Assembly: GCF_013408655.1 (NCBI RefSeq) | Contig: NZ_JACCBP010000001.1 | Coordinates: 2,294,001 to 2,358,000, forward strand | Source of the DNA: Pigmentiphaga litoralis | GTDB taxonomy: Bacteria > Pseudomonadota > Gammaproteobacteria > Burkholderiales > Burkholderiaceae_B | Length of the DNA stretch: 64,000 nucleotides | Direction: 5' to 3' | Shown here: piece after piece, positions 63,409 to 64,000 of the stretch | How the letters are laid out: each line of letters opens with the position of its first letter | Numbering within the stretch: position 1 is the first letter of the stretch | Position numbers and translations under genes: made by a program | The notes under the pieces: model-generated | Told to the model about the DNA's origin: nothing | Database searches by the model: none | What the model saw: only the letters and a program-made list of their open reading frames with translations

Positions 63409-64000
63409 GCAAAGCCGGCCGTGCGAGTTCGGTGGATGACACGGGCGCAAGCCGACGCCTTGATCGAAGCCATCCCTTGGGACTGGATGAAGGACGCATG
63501 CGCCTGCGCCTTGGCCACGGGCATGCGGGCTGCGGAAATCCTGACCGTGAGATTCAACCAAGTCGACCTGTCGCGGCGACTGGCATGGGTGTCCGCTGCA
63601 GACGCGAAGTCAGGTCGCGCCAGGGCCGTGCCGCTCAATGACGAGGCGGTCGCAATCGTCGAGCGGCGCAAGCGCACTCATCCGTCGCTGGTGTTCACCC
63701 GCAACGGGCGGCCGCAGCCGCAGATTGACCCGAAGATGTTCGGCCGGGCATGCGCCCGAGCAGGCATTGAGGATTTGCGCTTCCACGACCTTCGGCATAC
63801 CTGGGCAAGCTGGCATGTCCAGGCAGGAACGCCGCTGTTTGTACTCAAGGAGCTTGGGGGTTGGGAGACGCTGGAGATGGTCAAGAAGTACGCCCACCTG
63901 AACCCTGAACACCTGGCCGCGTACGCAGGCGCGGTCACGTTTTGGGCACAACCAGCGCCAGAAGCAAAAACGCCACCGGCTAGGGTGGCGTTAAATGCTT
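63409..64000 (+). pseudogene. int: Tyrosine recombinase (phage-type integrase), 5'-truncated, catalytic domain intact
   Basis: The frame opens after an in-frame TAG at 63406 and stays open to the window end. Counting from GTG 63421, it shows LATGMRAAEIL (catalytic Arg36), DAKSGRARAVPLN (Lys63), RFHDLRHTWASWHVQAGTP (His122, Arg125), LGGWETLEM (Trp148 in the His/Trp position) and VKKYAHLNPEHLAAYAG (Tyr157 nucleophile). All six catalytic positions are present, but the arm-binding and core-binding N-terminal domains are missing, so it is presumably a remnant. The C-terminal codons run through the second copy of the terminator repeat. The gene points toward the expected intact tRNA beyond the window. 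Confidence 0.85.
63966..63992. repeat. Copy 2 of the 27-bp terminator-like direct repeat
   Basis: Identical to 60978-61004 except one base in the loop (CTAG versus CGAG). It forms a perfect GCCACC/GGTGGC stem with a T-run on the minus strand. The two copies bracket the island, with copy 1 just outside the tRNA remnant. Confidence 0.75.

Larger units (their letters stand above)
61068..64000. mobile_element. Small tRNA-integrated genomic island (right end beyond the window)
   Basis: The left border is a 3' fragment of a tRNA gene (61068-61103). From there base composition becomes clearly less GC-rich, with non-host codon use in the J-domain gene. A tyrosine-recombinase catalytic domain lies at the far end, running off the window toward where the intact tRNA would be expected. 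Contents are one J-domain membrane protein, two gene-poor segments and the truncated integrase. If the right border is just past the window, the element is only about 3 kb and probably decayed or a satellite of a larger element. Confidence 0.65.

Noticed and set aside
1..64000. CRISPR array, rRNA operon, insertion sequence or replication origin
   Set aside because: No regularly spaced direct repeats, rRNA motifs, transposase genes with terminal repeats, or DnaA-box clusters were seen.

Overview
The window is chromosomal DNA of high GC content from a betaproteobacterium, most likely of the Alcaligenaceae (Bordetella/Achromobacter/Pigmentiphaga type). This rests on gene content only: three Bug/TctC periplasmic receptors, a hemC-hemD-hemX-hemY operon divergent from ppc, sucC-sucD next to two terC genes, recA-recX, and a cyanophycin cluster carrying a DUF1854 gene. 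No rRNA, intact tRNA or CRISPR array was found.

Layout. 1-3.3 kb: the end of a D-amino-acid dehydrogenase gene and glgX. 3.4-7.2 kb (minus): a ketopantoate reductase homologue, a two-subunit class I fumarase/tartrate dehydratase and a Bug receptor. 7.5-12.5 kb (plus): a BCCT transporter translationally coupled to a PAS histidine kinase, then a serine-hydrolase lipoprotein. 12.7-14 kb: an unknown gene, a candidate small RNA and ppa. 14-18.3 kb (minus): haem biosynthesis. 18.5-25.5 kb: ppc, a 32-aa prepilin-like peptide, two TerC proteins and sucD/sucC. 25.9-29.3 kb: metE and divergent metR. 29.4-32.2 kb: recA, with two LexA-type boxes upstream, and a recX with a 334-residue extension. 32.2-37.4 kb: a CoA-transferase/GntR/lyase/MaoC-hydratase operon that looks like an itaconate- or mesaconate-type C5 dicarboxylate pathway. 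It is separated by a perfect palindrome from a divergent Bug gene. 37.5-43.6 kb: a TctD/TctE-like two-component system, an MHS-type transporter, an exported methyltransferase and a third Bug. 43.7-51.7 kb: a cyanophycin cluster (DUF1854, ABC exporter-like protein, truncated CphA paralogue, full CphA). 51.8-58 kb: a spermidine-synthase-like lipoprotein, an RcnB-like protein, a hybrid sensor kinase and a large alpha/beta-hydrolase lipoprotein. 58.2-60.9 kb: a run of very small genes, including a KGG stress protein between two 145-aa paralogues. 61.07-64 kb: a small genomic island with a tRNA 3' remnant, a membrane J-domain protein and a 5'-truncated tyrosine recombinase that runs off the window end.

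How parts fit together. The fumarase operon and the C5-dicarboxylate operon each lie beside a periplasmic solute receptor, which suggests organic-acid scavenging. The two-component genes abut the MHS transporter, whose promoter holds 11-bp-phased GTAAG-type repeats. The same pentamer, in the other orientation and with the same period, occurs between the divergent cyanophycin genes, so one OmpR-family regulator may act on both.

The items most worth follow-up are the tRNA-borne mini-island, the duplicated 145-aa family around the KGG gene, the orphan small RNA after ppa, the two LexA boxes before recA, the repeated motif in the RecX extension and the phased regulator sites.
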